Shown in pieces: positions 24,343 to 34,440 of a stretch of DNA of 64,000 nucleotides. The stretch lies in assembly GCA_035236585.1 (NCBI GenBank), contig CP141132.1, positions 50,161,880 to 50,225,879 on the forward strand, read 5' to 3'. Source of the stretch: Warburgia ugandensis (taxonomy: Eukaryota; Streptophyta; Magnoliopsida; Canellales; Canellaceae). The position numbers were made by a program, and so were the translations under genes. How positions within the stretch are numbered: the stretch's first letter is position 1; each line of letters opens with the position of its first letter. The notes below the pieces were generated by a model, which saw only the letters and a program-made list of their open reading frames with translations, ran no database searches and was not told where the DNA came from.

Positions 24343-24790
24343 GAGTGTGAAAATAGTTTCCAAGAGCTAAAGAAGAGGTTAAGTACAGCACCAGTATTGA
24401 CTTTGTCATCAAGAAGTGGGGGATATGAAATTTACTATGATGCTTCAAGCAAAGGGTTGGGAGGTGTATTGATACAAAATGGGAAAGTCGTTGCTTATGC
24501 ATCTAGACAATTGAAGAAACATGAAATAAATTACCCAATACATGACCTAGAATTGGTAGTTGTAGTTTTTGCATTGAAAATTTAGAGACACTATTTGTAT
24601 GGAGAAAAATTCGGTGTATTCACAGATCATAAAAGTCTCAAATACATCTTCACTCAGGCTAATTTGAACATGAGATAAAGAAGATGGATGGAATATATCA
24701 AAGACTACAATTTCGCCATCTAACACCATCCTAGAAAAGTGAATGCAGTAGCTAATGCATTAAGTAGATAGCCAAGAGCTGTACTCACAA
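24343..24790 (+). pseudogene. Chromovirus RNase H (broken)
   Basis: Degrades the RNA strand of the RNA-DNA hybrid. Recognisable are [15 protein letters not shown] (first catalytic Asp), [22 protein letters not shown] (catalytic Glu), the [11 protein letters not shown] block (third Asp) and the end block PRKVNAVANALSR. Stops at about 24583 (for Trp), 24674 (for Gln), 24721 (for Gln) and 24769 interrupt it. Same frame as the downstream integrase. Confidence 0.9.
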
Positions 24791-25800
24791 ACATCACCAT
24801 TAAATCAGCTTTTGTAGAAAGAGTCCTTAAAGCCCAAGAAGAAGAAATAGTAACTCGAGAATTGTGTAAAAAAATAGGATTTTGTAAGGGTACAGATGGG
24901 GGTATAAGTTTTCAGGTGAGATTGGTGGTTCCTTTAAATACAGACTTGAGAAAAGAATTGTTACAAGAAGTCCATCAGTCAAAATTTTCCATACACCCTA
25001 GGGGTACAAAGATGTATCAGAATTTGAAAAGAAACTTTTGGTGGGAAGGCACGAAAAGAGAAATAGGAGAATTTGTGGCTAAATGTCTAAATTGTCAAAA
25101 AGCAAAGACTAAATACCAAAGACCAGCTAAAATGTTATAAACACTAGAAGTTCCATAATGGAAATGGGACAACATCACTATGGATTTTATAGTAGGATTA
25201 CCTAGGACCCAGGCAAGTCATGACATGATTTGGGTGATTGTGGATAGGTTAACCAAGTCAGTACATTGCCTTCCAATTGGGCAAAACCAGTCAGTTGACA
25301 GTCTAGCAAAGTTATACATCAAAGAAATAATAAGTCTTCATGGGATTCCACTAACTATCATCTTTGATAGGGATGGAAGATTTACTTCAAGATGTTGGAA
25401 GAGTGTACAACAAGCCTTGGGAACCTCACTTAAATTTAGTATAGTATTTCACCCCCAAACAGACAGTCAATCAGAAAGGACTATTCAGACTTTAGAAGAT
25501 ATGTTGAGAGCATGTGCATTAGATTGGAAAGGGAATTGGGATGAACATCTTCCATTAGTAGAATTCGTGTATAACAACAGTTTTCAAGCAATTATTTGTA
25601 TGGCACTATATGAAGCATTGTATGGATGACCATGTCAATCGCCAACCTGTTGGAGTGAAGTTGGAGAGAGAAAGCTAATAAAGTCCGAACTAGTGGAACA
25701 ATGTACAGACAAGGTTAGATTAATACAAAAGAGGTTACTAACAACACACAGTCGATAGAAGAGTTACTCAGATAAAAGACGTAGAAACCTGGAGTTTGAT
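24791..25800 (+). pseudogene. Chromovirus integrase, zinc finger and catalytic core (broken)
   Basis: Inserts the cDNA into chromosomes. The HHCC finger is visible: HQSKFSIHPRGTKMYQNL then CLNCQKAK, with the usual HXG changed. The core follows with MDFIVGLP (first catalytic Asp), IFDRDGRFTSRCW (second Asp) and SERTIQTLEDMLRAC (Glu), so the DD35E residues remain. Stops at about 25138, 25156, 25627 and 25756 break it. The linker after the core (25640-25800) is degraded. Confidence 0.9.
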
Positions 25801-26235
25801 GTGAGAGAGAATGTATTTTTGAAAGTATCACCAGTCAAAGGAGTAATGAGGGTTGGAAGCAAAGGAAAACTTAGTCCTAGATTCATCAGTCCATGTGAAA
25901 TCCTAGAAAGAGTTGGTCCAGTAGCTTATAAATTAGCCTTACCACTCCAACTCTCAAAAATACACAGTGTCTTTCACATATCTATGCTATAGAAATACCT
26001 ACAAGATGACACGCATGTATTTCAAAGGGTGCCAAAAGAGCTAAAACCAAACCTAACCTTCGAAGAGAAGGTGATACAGATTTTGGACCGTAAGGAATAA
26101 AAGCTAAGGACCACAATGATTCTGCTAGTCAAAGTCCTGTGGCAACATCACTCTGTTGAGGAAGCCACATGGGAAACAGAAGTAGAAATAAGGAAGACAC
26201 ACCATAGTCTATTTGATTAAGTTGTTGTATTACAA
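25801..26235 (+). pseudogene. Chromovirus integrase C-terminus with chromodomain (broken)
   Basis: VFLKVSPVKGVMR and KLSPRFISPCEILERVGPVAYKL form the GPY/F module. HSVFHISML then leads, past a stop, into a chromodomain-like tail: LTFEEKVIQILDRKE, LVKVLWQHHSVEEATWE. This SVEEATWE-type tail is typical of Tekay/Del chromoviruses and is thought to guide insertion into heterochromatin. Aromatic cage residues cannot be judged with confidence. Confidence 0.85.
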
Positions 26236-26258
26236 ATTTTGAGGATGAAATTATTGTA

Positions 26259-26271
26259 AGGGGGGGAAAGA
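26259..26271 (+). other. Chromovirus polypurine tract
   Basis: AGGGGGGGAAAGA immediately before the right LTR start TTGTAAAAG. It primes plus-strand cDNA synthesis and fixes the right LTR start at about 26273. Confidence 0.85.
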
Positions 26272-26272
26272 T

Positions 26273-26478
26273 TGTAAAAGTATATTCCTTTAATGGAATT
26301 TTATCTTGTACAAAAATTCTACATATGTTATGTATGAAGTAATGACTTGGGTTTTTCAAAACAAGTTCTAAAGAAAAGAATTTTTGCTACTTTGTTTTGA
26401 AAAAATATTTTACTACTAAGGGCCCTGCCTTTGAAAAATGTATTACAAAATGTGTTACAAAAACCCTAGGTTGTCACA
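26273..26478 (+). repeat. Chromovirus right LTR (206 bp, internally deleted)
   Basis: Begins TGTAAAAGTATATTCC directly after the polypurine tract and ends GTTGTCACA before the target duplication. It aligns with 21437-21639 of the left LTR, but only its first few bases can come from the LTR start, so about 5.6 kb is missing. The join TGTA/AAAGTATATT falls in A-rich microhomology. Confidence 0.8.
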
Positions 26479-26485
26479 AGTGAAG

Positions 26486-27416
26486 TGGGAATAGAAAACG
26501 AAGATGCGAGTTGGGTTGGTTCATGAAAGAGAAACCAGAGAGAAGAGGTGGCATGGGAAGAGTGCTTAGAGGGATAAGTGCATGCAGAGGAGCTGGACTA
26601 AGCTAGAGGTGAGTGAACAAGAGGGAGGGCTAAGCAGATGACAATGGGGGATGAGCGGTGAAGTGGGCAAACAAGGAGAAGTACAAATAGAGGGGAAGAC
26701 AATGATGGGCATGGCATGAACAGAGAAGGGTGGTGTGGTAAAAAAAACAAGAGAAACGTGACAGGGAACATAACTATATGGCAGAAGAGAACGGTGATAA
26801 CTAAAAAATGATGAACAAGACATTGGCAAGCAAAGAAAAATAAAAACAAAACTCAAAAGCCGTCCTCAGGGCTCCCACCAGTTCCGTTTTATAAAGCTTT
26901 ACCCCCTTCTAATTGTATTTCCCCCACTTTCCTTATCCTTTCCTTATGGTGAGGAGTTAGTTTCCTACTAGGAAACTTCTATCTCCTTGAATTATGCTTC
27001 TTCATTCCAAATCTTATCCATGGTCTCCTTTCCCCTTATTAGAACTCTTTTTCTTTTAGGCAACCATCCAATCTTGCTTTGTGAGTAATCTGGTTCATTC
27101 AATGCCCCTTGTTGGATAATCTACACAGATGATTTTTTATTTCATACTAATCAACACAATTCGAGTCATCTAATATCCAACCCAACTGATTTGCACCATA
27201 GAATTAGTCATTCAAACCATGATCTATTTGATCGACAAAATATAAGACTAAATTAGCTTTGATGATCATCTGACTGTTAAATTTGACAAATTATAGTTGG
27301 ATGGTCAATTTGAGCTAAAATTCATATATTTTTTCAAAAATTACCAATTTAATTAGTTAGATTATCAAAATAAATGCTAAACTAGGGGTATTTTGGCCAA
27401 AATTGAACACTTAACA
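26486..27416 (-). repeat. Athila-like LTR, right copy, U3-side segment
   Basis: Continuation of the split LTR, aligning with 6094-7122 (GATGCGAGTTGGGTTGGT, TTTCCTACTAGGAAACTTC, GGGGTATTTTGGCC). On the minus strand it starts TGTTAAGTG at 27416, the outer end of the element, directly abutting CACTA transposase sequence. Confidence 0.85.
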
Positions 27417-29426
27417 ATAGTCAAGATGGAAGTTAAAGAAGAATTCAACTAAGATGGTTACAGATGTTCCTACAAAGGTTCTATGGTACTTCCCCCCTAT
27501 TCTAAGGTTCAAAAGAATGTTTCATACAACAGAAATAGCAAAGAAATTAGTATGGCATGCCCAGGACAAAGCAGCTAATAGCTTTTTATGCCATCCATAA
27601 AATATCCCAGCATGGAAGCTCGTAGACTTCATCTGGCCTAATTTTGGCGAAGAACCTAGAAACTTATGACTTGCATTTTCTTTAGGTGGGATTAATTTTC
27701 ATAGTTCTATGAGCAACAAGTATAGTTGTTGGCCCATTATATTAGTTTGTTACAACTTTCCACTATTTCTATACATGATGAGGAAGTTCATGATGTTAAC
27801 TATGTTGATATCAGGTCCAAAGTAGACAGGGAATGTCATTGACATGTACTTGTCTCCCTCGATTGATGATCTTAAGACATTATAGGATATAGTCATTGAA
27901 GCATATGATGCATATAAGAAAGATTCATTCACCCTAAAGGCTATACTATTGTTGACAATAAGCAACTTCCATGCATACGATAATTTATCTAAATGCACCA
28001 TGAAGGGATACAATGCTTGTCCTACCTATAATAATGAAACATGTGCTGTACAACTTAAACATGGTAGGAAAATGGCATTCCTTGACCATAGAAGATGGTT
28101 GCACGGAGGCCATCCATATTGTTTCAAGAAGGGAGAATTTAATGGTAGCGTAAAGGCAAGGACACCTCCAAAGATGTTGTTAGGACAACAAGTATTAGAG
28201 CAGGTTGAAAACATTAATGTCTTATGGGGAAAGAAGAACTCAAGTAAATGTGTAGGTGAAAGTAATTGTAGAAGTTGTTGGAAGAAGAAATCAATGTTCT
28301 TTTGGCTTGAATACTAGAAATCATTGCATCTATGCCATGTGCTTGATGGCATGCACATTAAGGAGAATGTGTGTGAAAGCATGACAGGTACATTGCTTAA
28401 TCCCAAGAAAAATAAAGGATGGTCTTGTAGCTCGAATGGATCTTGTGAAGATGGGCTTGAAGAGGATGTTGCATCCATAGGATAAGGGCAGTCGAGAAAC
28501 GTACCTGCCTAAGGCAAATTATATACTTGATAGAGAGCAAAGGAGAATAGTGTGTAAAACCTTGTCTAAGCTCAAAGTCCCAGACGGGTACTCTTCAAAC
28601 TTTAAAAACATTATTATATGGAAGACCTAAAATTGTTGAGGATGAAGTCCCACTATATTCATGCATTAATGCAACAACTCCTGCCTATAGCAATACATTA
28701 CAAAATTCTAGTACTTCTTTAATGCTTTGTTCAAGAAAGTGGTGGATGTGTCAAAATTATAAGAAATTCAGGGTCATCTGGTGATAACTTTATGTGAGCT
28801 TAATACAATCTTCCCACCATCCTTCTTTGATATTATGGTACACTTAACAGTGCACCTCATTGATGAGTTAAGACTTTGTGGTCCAGTTTACTTATGATGG
28901 ATGTACCTGTTTGTGAGGTAGATGAAAATTTTAAAAGGGTATGTACATAATCACAACCAGCCATATAGGCGTATAGCCAAATGTTATATTATAGAGAAAG
29001 CATGGAGTTTTGCATATAGTACTTATTAGGAGTGGATGTGATTGGAATAGCAAGAAAGAAGCAATCAGTTGCATTTCATGATCCCAAGGTTGGCAAACCT
29101 CTATTGAGTGATTATGTATCAACTGTTGACTATAAACAATGGGACTAAGTGTATCTTTATGTTTTGCAAAATATTGATGAACTCCAACCATACATTGAGT
29201 AAGTTGATCATGCACTTAGGTAAAAATTAATTATTGATGGTTATATTTTCTTTGATCACTCCATTATTTTTTTTGTGTGTGTAGTGAGCACATGCATGTC
29301 CTCAAGGCAAAGAATCCAAGTTATGCCAAGAAATAGAAGTGGCTAAAATTTGAGCATTTTGGCACTTTTAATACTTTGCTCAGTCATAAGGTAAAATGAA
29401 AGAATTCACACTTAATTAATAAACTA
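27417..29426 (+). pseudogene. CACTA TNP2-type transposase, middle and C-terminal part (broken)
   Basis: Remnant of the transposase of the 3' CACTA portion. The first 316 bp duplicate 4505-4820. After this come TNP2 blocks: PIILVCYNFPLFLYM, GNVIDMYLSPSIDDL, AYDAYKKDSFTLKAIL, TISNFHAYDNLSKCTMKGY, CPTYNNET and KMAFLDHRRWLHGGHPY, then the KSLHLCHVLDGMHIKENVC region (family: LRHNLDVMHIEKNVC). A DUF4218-like section follows (WMYLFVR..., ILKGYVHNHNQPYRRIAKCY) and a final QSVAFHDPKVGKPL section. The longest intact frame is 27949-28317 (122 residues). Stops and frame changes are frequent. An RTE element cuts it at about 29427. Confidence 0.88.
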
Positions 29427-29439
29427 AATTACAGTGACA

Positions 29440-30650
29440 CTCATTCTATGTACATGTTGTTCCTGAACTACCCAACACTGATCCATAAAACATGGCTGGC
29501 CTTATAGCCATTCTGTAGAATTTTTCTTTCAATTTGAGTGGTACCTTCCAATCACACAAAACTCCAGAAGCACATCTCCATTTGTTCCAACCTACTTGAA
29601 TTCTCTAGGTAACCTCCCTCTCAATCTCTCCACTCTCAGAAATCATTGATCCTAATTACCGAAAGTGGTCTTTTACGAGGACTTCTTGGTTATTAATCTT
29701 GACTGGTGTTCCACTCCTACTCCTCTCCTTGCTAAAATTGCATTCCATATATTTTATCTTAATTAGACTAATTTTAAATCCTTTATATTCTAATGCTTCT
29801 CTCCATAACTCTACCTTTGTGTTTACACCCTCCTTGTCTCACCAAGTAAGACTATATCATTTGCAAATAGTATGCACCAGGGAATCTCCTCATGCAGATA
29901 TTTTTGTTAACTCATCCATAACCAACTTGGAAAGGTATGGGCTCAAGTCTGATCCTTGGTGCAATCAACAGAAAAATCACCAATCTCGCCACTAATAGTC
30001 ATAACATTTGTTACTGCTCCCTTATATATATATATATATATATATATCTTTAATTATGTCTATATACACCAGCGAAACCCCTTTCTCACCCAACACCCTC
30101 CATATTAACTCTCTAGGGACTCTATCATAAGCTTTCTCTCTAAGTCAGTAAAGACCACTTGGAGGTATTTCCACCTCTCCCTATATTTCTCTACCAATTG
30201 TCTTTAATAAGAAAATAACTTCCATGGTAGACCTCCCAGGCATGAAACCAAACTGATTCTCTGATATACTTGTCTCCTGCCATAGCCTCTTCTCAATTAC
30301 TCTTTCAAAAAGTTTCATATTGTGCCTCATAAGTTTGATCCCTCGATAATTAATGCAGCTTTATATGTCTCATTTATTCTTATAAATTAGTATAATAGAG
30401 CTTTTCCTCCACTCATTAGGCATTTTCTTTGATTTTATGATCTTGTTAAACAACGTGGTCAACAAAACTACCCAATATCTTCCATATGCTTCCAAACCTC
30501 TATTGGTATACATCAGGTCCCATGGCCCTTCCTAATTTCATCTTTTTCAACACCCCTTTCACTTTAGGTATTCTAATCCTACGTTCATATCTATAATATC
30601 CAATGTTATTTAGATTTATAGTATTTTCAATCCCTATATTCTCAAAGCCA
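29440..30650 (-). pseudogene. RTE-type reverse transcriptase (broken)
   Basis: Minus-strand fragments in order: NQFGFMPGRSTMEVIFLL (about 30260-30200), EKAYDRVPREL, then the catalytic box reading CILFANDIVLLGETRR at about 29873-29830. The box is normally FADDIVL, so its first catalytic Asp is Asn (codon at 29859-29861, a C-to-T type change). C-terminal coding like that of plant RTEs ([13 protein letters not shown]) follows near 29600-29540. Interrupted by multiple stops and frame changes. Confidence 0.8.
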
Positions 30651-30657
30651 TTGTAAT

Positions 30658-30888
30658 TTAATAATTTTTAAAGTACTTTTCCCACCTTTGTTTGATCTCA
30701 TCATCTTTGACTATTACCATTTGATCATCATTTCTAATACACCTAACATTATCTAAGTCCTTACCCTTTTGTTCTCTGAATTTTGCAAGTTTAAACACAT
30801 CTTTCTCACCTTCTCTTATTCCTAGCCTATTATAGAGCTCATGATATGCCTTAAGTTCAGTCTCACTTACTATTCTCATAGCAACCAT
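30658..30888 (-). pseudogene. RTE linker between endonuclease and RT
   Basis: A 76-residue minus-strand frame, charged and probably helical: YHELYNRLGIREGEKDVFKL then QMVIVKDDEIKQRWEKYF. This matches the segment preceding the RT in plant RTE proteins (KLARIRERKTRDL..VKCIKDED..VLV.D..IK.RW..YF). No catalytic residues. Confidence 0.75.
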
Positions 30889-31050
30889 TTTAGCATTCTT
30901 ATATTGTTCATAGTTTTCATTATTTCTAGTCTTCTACCATGCATTAAAACACATCCATTTTTTTAATAACCTTTTGCACTTTTTCACTCCACTACCATGT
31001 TTCCTTTACTAATTGCCTTTTACCTTTAGATACTCCTTAGACATCTTTTG

Positions 31051-31820
31051 TCACTTTCTTAATGGACTGGCAATATTAATCCACATGGTGTTTACTTCTG
31101 TTTCATAGTTCCAGTTTCCTTCTACCCTAAACTTATTTGTGAATGAGGTTATTTTCTCTCCTTTTAAGTTCCACCAATTAGTTTTTGGATACCTATTAAG
31201 TTCATTTCCTTTATTCCATCTTTTGATATAGATATCCATGACCATTAACCTATGTTGTGATGTTAAACTCTCAACGGGTATCACGTTACAATCCTTACAC
31301 ATTGATCGTTCAGTATTCCTAAGTCAAAAAAGTCTATTTGGCTTTATGAAGTCCACTTTTAAAGGTTATTAAATGCTTATCCCTCTTCTTAAAGAGTGTA
31401 TTTACAATGGCTAAGTTATATGACAAAGAAAAATCAAAGATAGTTTCCCCATCTCATTTCGTTCACCTATACCATACCCTCCGTGTATTCTATCATATCC
31501 TTCCTTTTCTTTTCCTACATGGTCATTTAAGTCTAGTCCTATAAATATCCCCTTAATGTTGGGAATTTCTTGCATAACTCCCTCCATATCTTCCCAAAAC
31601 TGTCTCTTGATTATATCTTCTAACACTACTTGTTGTGCGTATGCACTTATAACATTTATGATATGCTCTCTTAGAACAAGTTGTATTATTATAATTCTAT
31701 CACTGATTCTTTTAACGTCCACAACTTTATCCTTTAATTCTTTATCCACTATTATTCCTACATCACTTTAGTTATTATCCTTTCCTACATACCATAATTT
31801 ATACCTATCGATTTCTCTAG
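31051..31820 (-). pseudogene. RTE APE-type endonuclease (broken)
   Basis: Nicks target DNA to prime reverse transcription. The fragment at 31749-31411 has VISAYAQQV, IFIGLDLNDHVGKEKEGYD and HGGYGIGERNEMG, equal to the family's CGDFNGHIG..GYD and HGGFGFGxRN. The 31302-31051 fragment has CKDCNVIPVESLTSQHRLMV, where SQH is the family's C-terminal catalytic His position. A frame change lies between the fragments and the N-terminal part is degraded. These proteins are often annotated in plants as craniofacial development protein 2-like. Confidence 0.8.
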
Positions 31821-31945
31821 CTTTAGCCCCCTTCCACTTGCTTTCTTAAGTATAAGCGATGTTGACTCTCCTATGTTTCATCGTGTTTACAAACTCCAAA
31901 CTCTTTCCTGTCAATGTCCTTATATTCCATGTGGCGATACAAATA

Positions 31946-32173
31946 TTATTCTCTAAAGATATCTAATTTACCAGCTCCCTTCTCGACCTCAATGGCATGA
32001 ACCCATGTCCACTTTTCATTGCACTTAGGTTCTGATGCAACACATTGCTTTTGAGGGGATGCACTAGCAGCCCTTGCCGATTTTTCATTACACCCAAAAT
32101 TAGATGTAGCGCATCGCTTTTGGGGGAATGCCCTAGTAACCCATGCACATTTTTTATCGCACCTAGGATTCAA
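31946..32173 (-). pseudogene. RTE N-terminal Cys-containing peptide repeat
   Basis: The 75-residue frame contains about two and a half copies of a 23-residue repeat with the pattern PRCDKKCAWV...ASPQKRCA (units starting NPRCDKK, NFGCNEKSA and EPKCNEKW). The DNA period is 69 bp. Function unknown. It lies upstream of the endonuclease in this RTE. Confidence 0.6.
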
Positions 32174-32228
32174 TGCAACGCATCGCTTATGAGAACGTCC
32201 TAGCTTAAGGGAATGTCAATTTTTTATT

Positions 32229-32523
32229 CATGTCAAGTTAGGGTTGCCATACTTTTAAGACGCTGGAGAAGACTTTCATTCTTCCTTACAAACTAATACA
32301 AATGCATATTCATTTACAAGCAGGAATGAAATAATAAAATCACCTTCAACTTCCCCCTTGCCGGCTGGCACCTAACGTAAGGGTTGCCATACTTTTAAGA
32401 AGCTGGAGATGATTTTCATTTCTTCCTTACAAACTCATACACAAATGCATATTCATTTGTAAGAAGGAAAGAAATAACAAAATCATCTTCAACTTTCCCA
32501 TTGCTAGTTGACACCTAACGTAA
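32229..32523. repeat. Two tandem copies of a 152-bp hairpin-forming unit
   Basis: Units start GGGTTGCCATACTTTTAAGA at about 32230 and 32382, each ending in CACCTAACGTAAG. Inside each, TTTCATTTCTTCCTTACAAA pairs with a later TTTGTAAGAAGGAAAGAAA around the loop ATGCATATTCAT, making an imperfect hairpin of about 80 bp. It probably belongs to the RTE 5' end, but could be a small inverted-repeat element. Confidence 0.75.
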
Positions 32524-33154
32524 GACCCTCCTCATTTTTCATCCGATCTTGTGATAGGCATTGGCGGAGTTGAATGAGAGAATGATGACAAAATAAAAAT
32601 AAAATGCTAAAAAGATACCTAGGATGAGATTTTCTACTCCATTCCTTCCATTTCTATGCGCCGAATGAATAATTCCATTTCACCTAATCATGTTTAAGAA
32701 CAAAAGATGGGTGTGTGTATGATGCTTGAATGTATGGTACATAAACAATGGCTCTTTTATGTTCCACTTTGAACTTTGGAATTAAATGAAATTTATCAAT
32801 TTCTATGATACATGCATCCCATTTGAAATCCTCTTAAGTTTTAATTGCATGTTTTATTTGTATTGTTAGTACATAGTTAGAGGTTGCCCTTCATTGATAA
32901 GTTTAATTGCATGCTATGTTAGGTTTGAGTTTCATTGCTTAAAGTTGTTCCATCTTCAGAATAGTACTTTAGTTAGTTTCTAGGTTTAGTTTTGGGTAAG
33001 TTTAATTTTAGAGATATCTACACTAAGTAGGTTTATATTTTTATACATCCTTTATTTTAGCTGCTTTTGGTTTGTTTGCCACATATGTCATATCGGTTTA
33101 TTTTCTTTAAATGAATTACATGGCCTTTTTTTATGTTATTGTTCTAACATCATT

Positions 33155-34350
33155 GTGTTCTTCTTTGTACTAATGATGGAACGAAAAGAACATCAAAATG
33201 AAGAATATGGCCAAAATGAAGAACAAGAAAAAGAGGCCAACATGAGCACTACTAAAAAGAAAAAGGGTAGAGGGTTAACAATAATGGAAAAGGTTATTGA
33301 GAGAAGTCTAAGGGAATTAAAGAAACTGTCCAATACAACAACAAGGGGCAAGAGATAGGTGAGAGTGCAGCCTCTTATAGTAGTTTCCTCTACTCTATAG
33401 TAAGAAGCATGGTTCCTATCACATTTGAGGACTAAAGACTTATGTCTTCCTTGACAAAAGATTCAATATGGGAAATGGTGAAGGTAGATAAATATTAATA
33501 ACATGTATTATATAATTTATAACATACCTTATTTTCAAATATAGTAATTTGCTGTGTACTTTGCAGACTGCCTTTGGCATGCTTGATGAGAAGAAGATGC
33601 ATGCTTTGCAAAGAGCTGGTGAGTTGTACACACTGTTTACCATTTACTTTGACATCATTGACCATGATGTGTGAAATGCATTTGTACAAAACCGCACGTC
33701 TGCTGAATTTGAGGTATGAGCATAAATGATGTTTCATTTAATTAATTACAAGTAACATCTTATTATTGCACTTGATTATGTATTTACAAATGAACAGGCA
33801 AAGAGTGCAAGAGGAAGAAAAGTGAATGAAAAGCTATCTAGGTTAGGCTACGCTTGTTTAGAAGTGCTAGAAGTGAGCATCTATGACAATTTAACCTTTT
33901 TAAATTAATGCTACTATAGTTATATGCATTTTGTTCTCTAACTATAGTGTCTTACTTGATAGCAAAAGAAAGTTGGGACTACGAAACTCATTGATCGCTC
34001 CAATCTCTAGAAGACAGCACATTCGGTGGGCCATAATGGCAACAAGGTCGCAGATGAAAGTACTGCACAAATTGCTTCTTGATGTGTAGATGGTTCCACC
34101 AATCTATAAATTTTATAAAACTAATTAGATGACATGATCGTCTCTTTCTAATCAAATTTTATAAGACATTCTTACCCAAGGAGCATGTGGAAGTCCCACC
34201 TAACACGCCTTGATCCCTAAGGTTAATCTACAGTCTCATCAATCATGATATGGAAATCAACCCATACAAATCAAGGATAGAGTGTTTGCTGATGACATTT
34301 ATAAAGTGTGACTTATGGCAAGGACAGGGCTTAATGATTCCCTACAATAG
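33155..34350 (+). pseudogene. CACTA second protein (plant transposase, TNP1/Transposase_24-like), broken
   Basis: In En/Spm elements a second protein assists transposition by binding subterminal repeats. Exon-like pieces: a charged N-terminus at 33174-33355 (RKEHQNEEYGQNEEQEKEAN, KKKKGRGLTIMEKV), then VPITFED and LTKDSIWEMVK (family: VPI...W..V....K..IW), then KVNEKLSRLGYACLEVLE (family: R..LSRKGY), then KLIDRSNLWKTAHS (family: EIDR..LW..AH). Pieces are separated by intron-like gaps with GT/AG edges and by stops. Domain assignment rests on motif order, and a Transposase_24 profile search would settle it. Confidence 0.5.
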
Positions 34351-34440
34351 CAGGTAAGTTTTAATTTTTTATTTTCTTGCCAACTTATTCTATATTTAGG
34401 AATTATCAACTTTAATTATAATTTATATGACTATTTATTG

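Larger units (their letters stand above)
15802..26478 (+). mobile_element. Chromovirus (Tekay/Del-type Ty3/gypsy), degenerate, with unequal LTRs
   Basis: A complete insertion flanked by the 7-bp direct repeat AGTGAAG. Order is long left LTR (15802-21639), PBS complementary to initiator tRNA-Met (21643-21655), gag, protease, RT, RNase H, integrase with C-terminal chromodomain, polypurine tract (26259-26271) and a short right LTR (26273-26478). Domain order PR-RT-RH-INT and the chromodomain identify the chromovirus branch. One frameshift near 24055 and more than ten in-frame stops inactivate it. Many stops replace conserved Trp or Gln codons, consistent with C-to-T decay of methylated DNA. The left LTR has lost its first TG. 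Confidence 0.9.
4826..27416 (-). mobile_element. Athila-like Ty3/gypsy retroelement, RT-less, with nested insertions
   Basis: Two direct LTR copies (4826-7122 and 14544-15801 plus 26486-27416) enclose an internal region with a PBS at 14526-14543, gag and protease remnants at 10147-8155, and the family's characteristic 3' tail. Reverse transcriptase, RNase H and integrase are absent: protease homology at about 8155 is followed at once by the post-integrase tail. The element is therefore a deletion derivative that could only have moved in trans. A solo LTR (11086-14128) interrupts its leader and a chromovirus (15802-26478) interrupts its 5' LTR. Flanking CACTA transposase sequence on both sides overlaps by 316 bp instead of the usual 5-bp duplication. 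Confidence 0.75.
29427..32540 (-). mobile_element. RTE-clade LINE, degenerate, minus strand
   Basis: Encodes, on the minus strand, an N-terminal region with short peptide repeats (32173-31946), an APE-type endonuclease (31800-31051) and an RTE-type RT (30650 to about 29440). The left break is defined by comparison with the inverted CACTA relative: ATTAATAAACTA is shared at 29414-29426 and around 41000, and diverges after it. The right limit (about 32540) is approximate. A tandem 152-bp repeat sits at its 5' end. Stops and frameshifts make it inactive. Confidence 0.8.
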
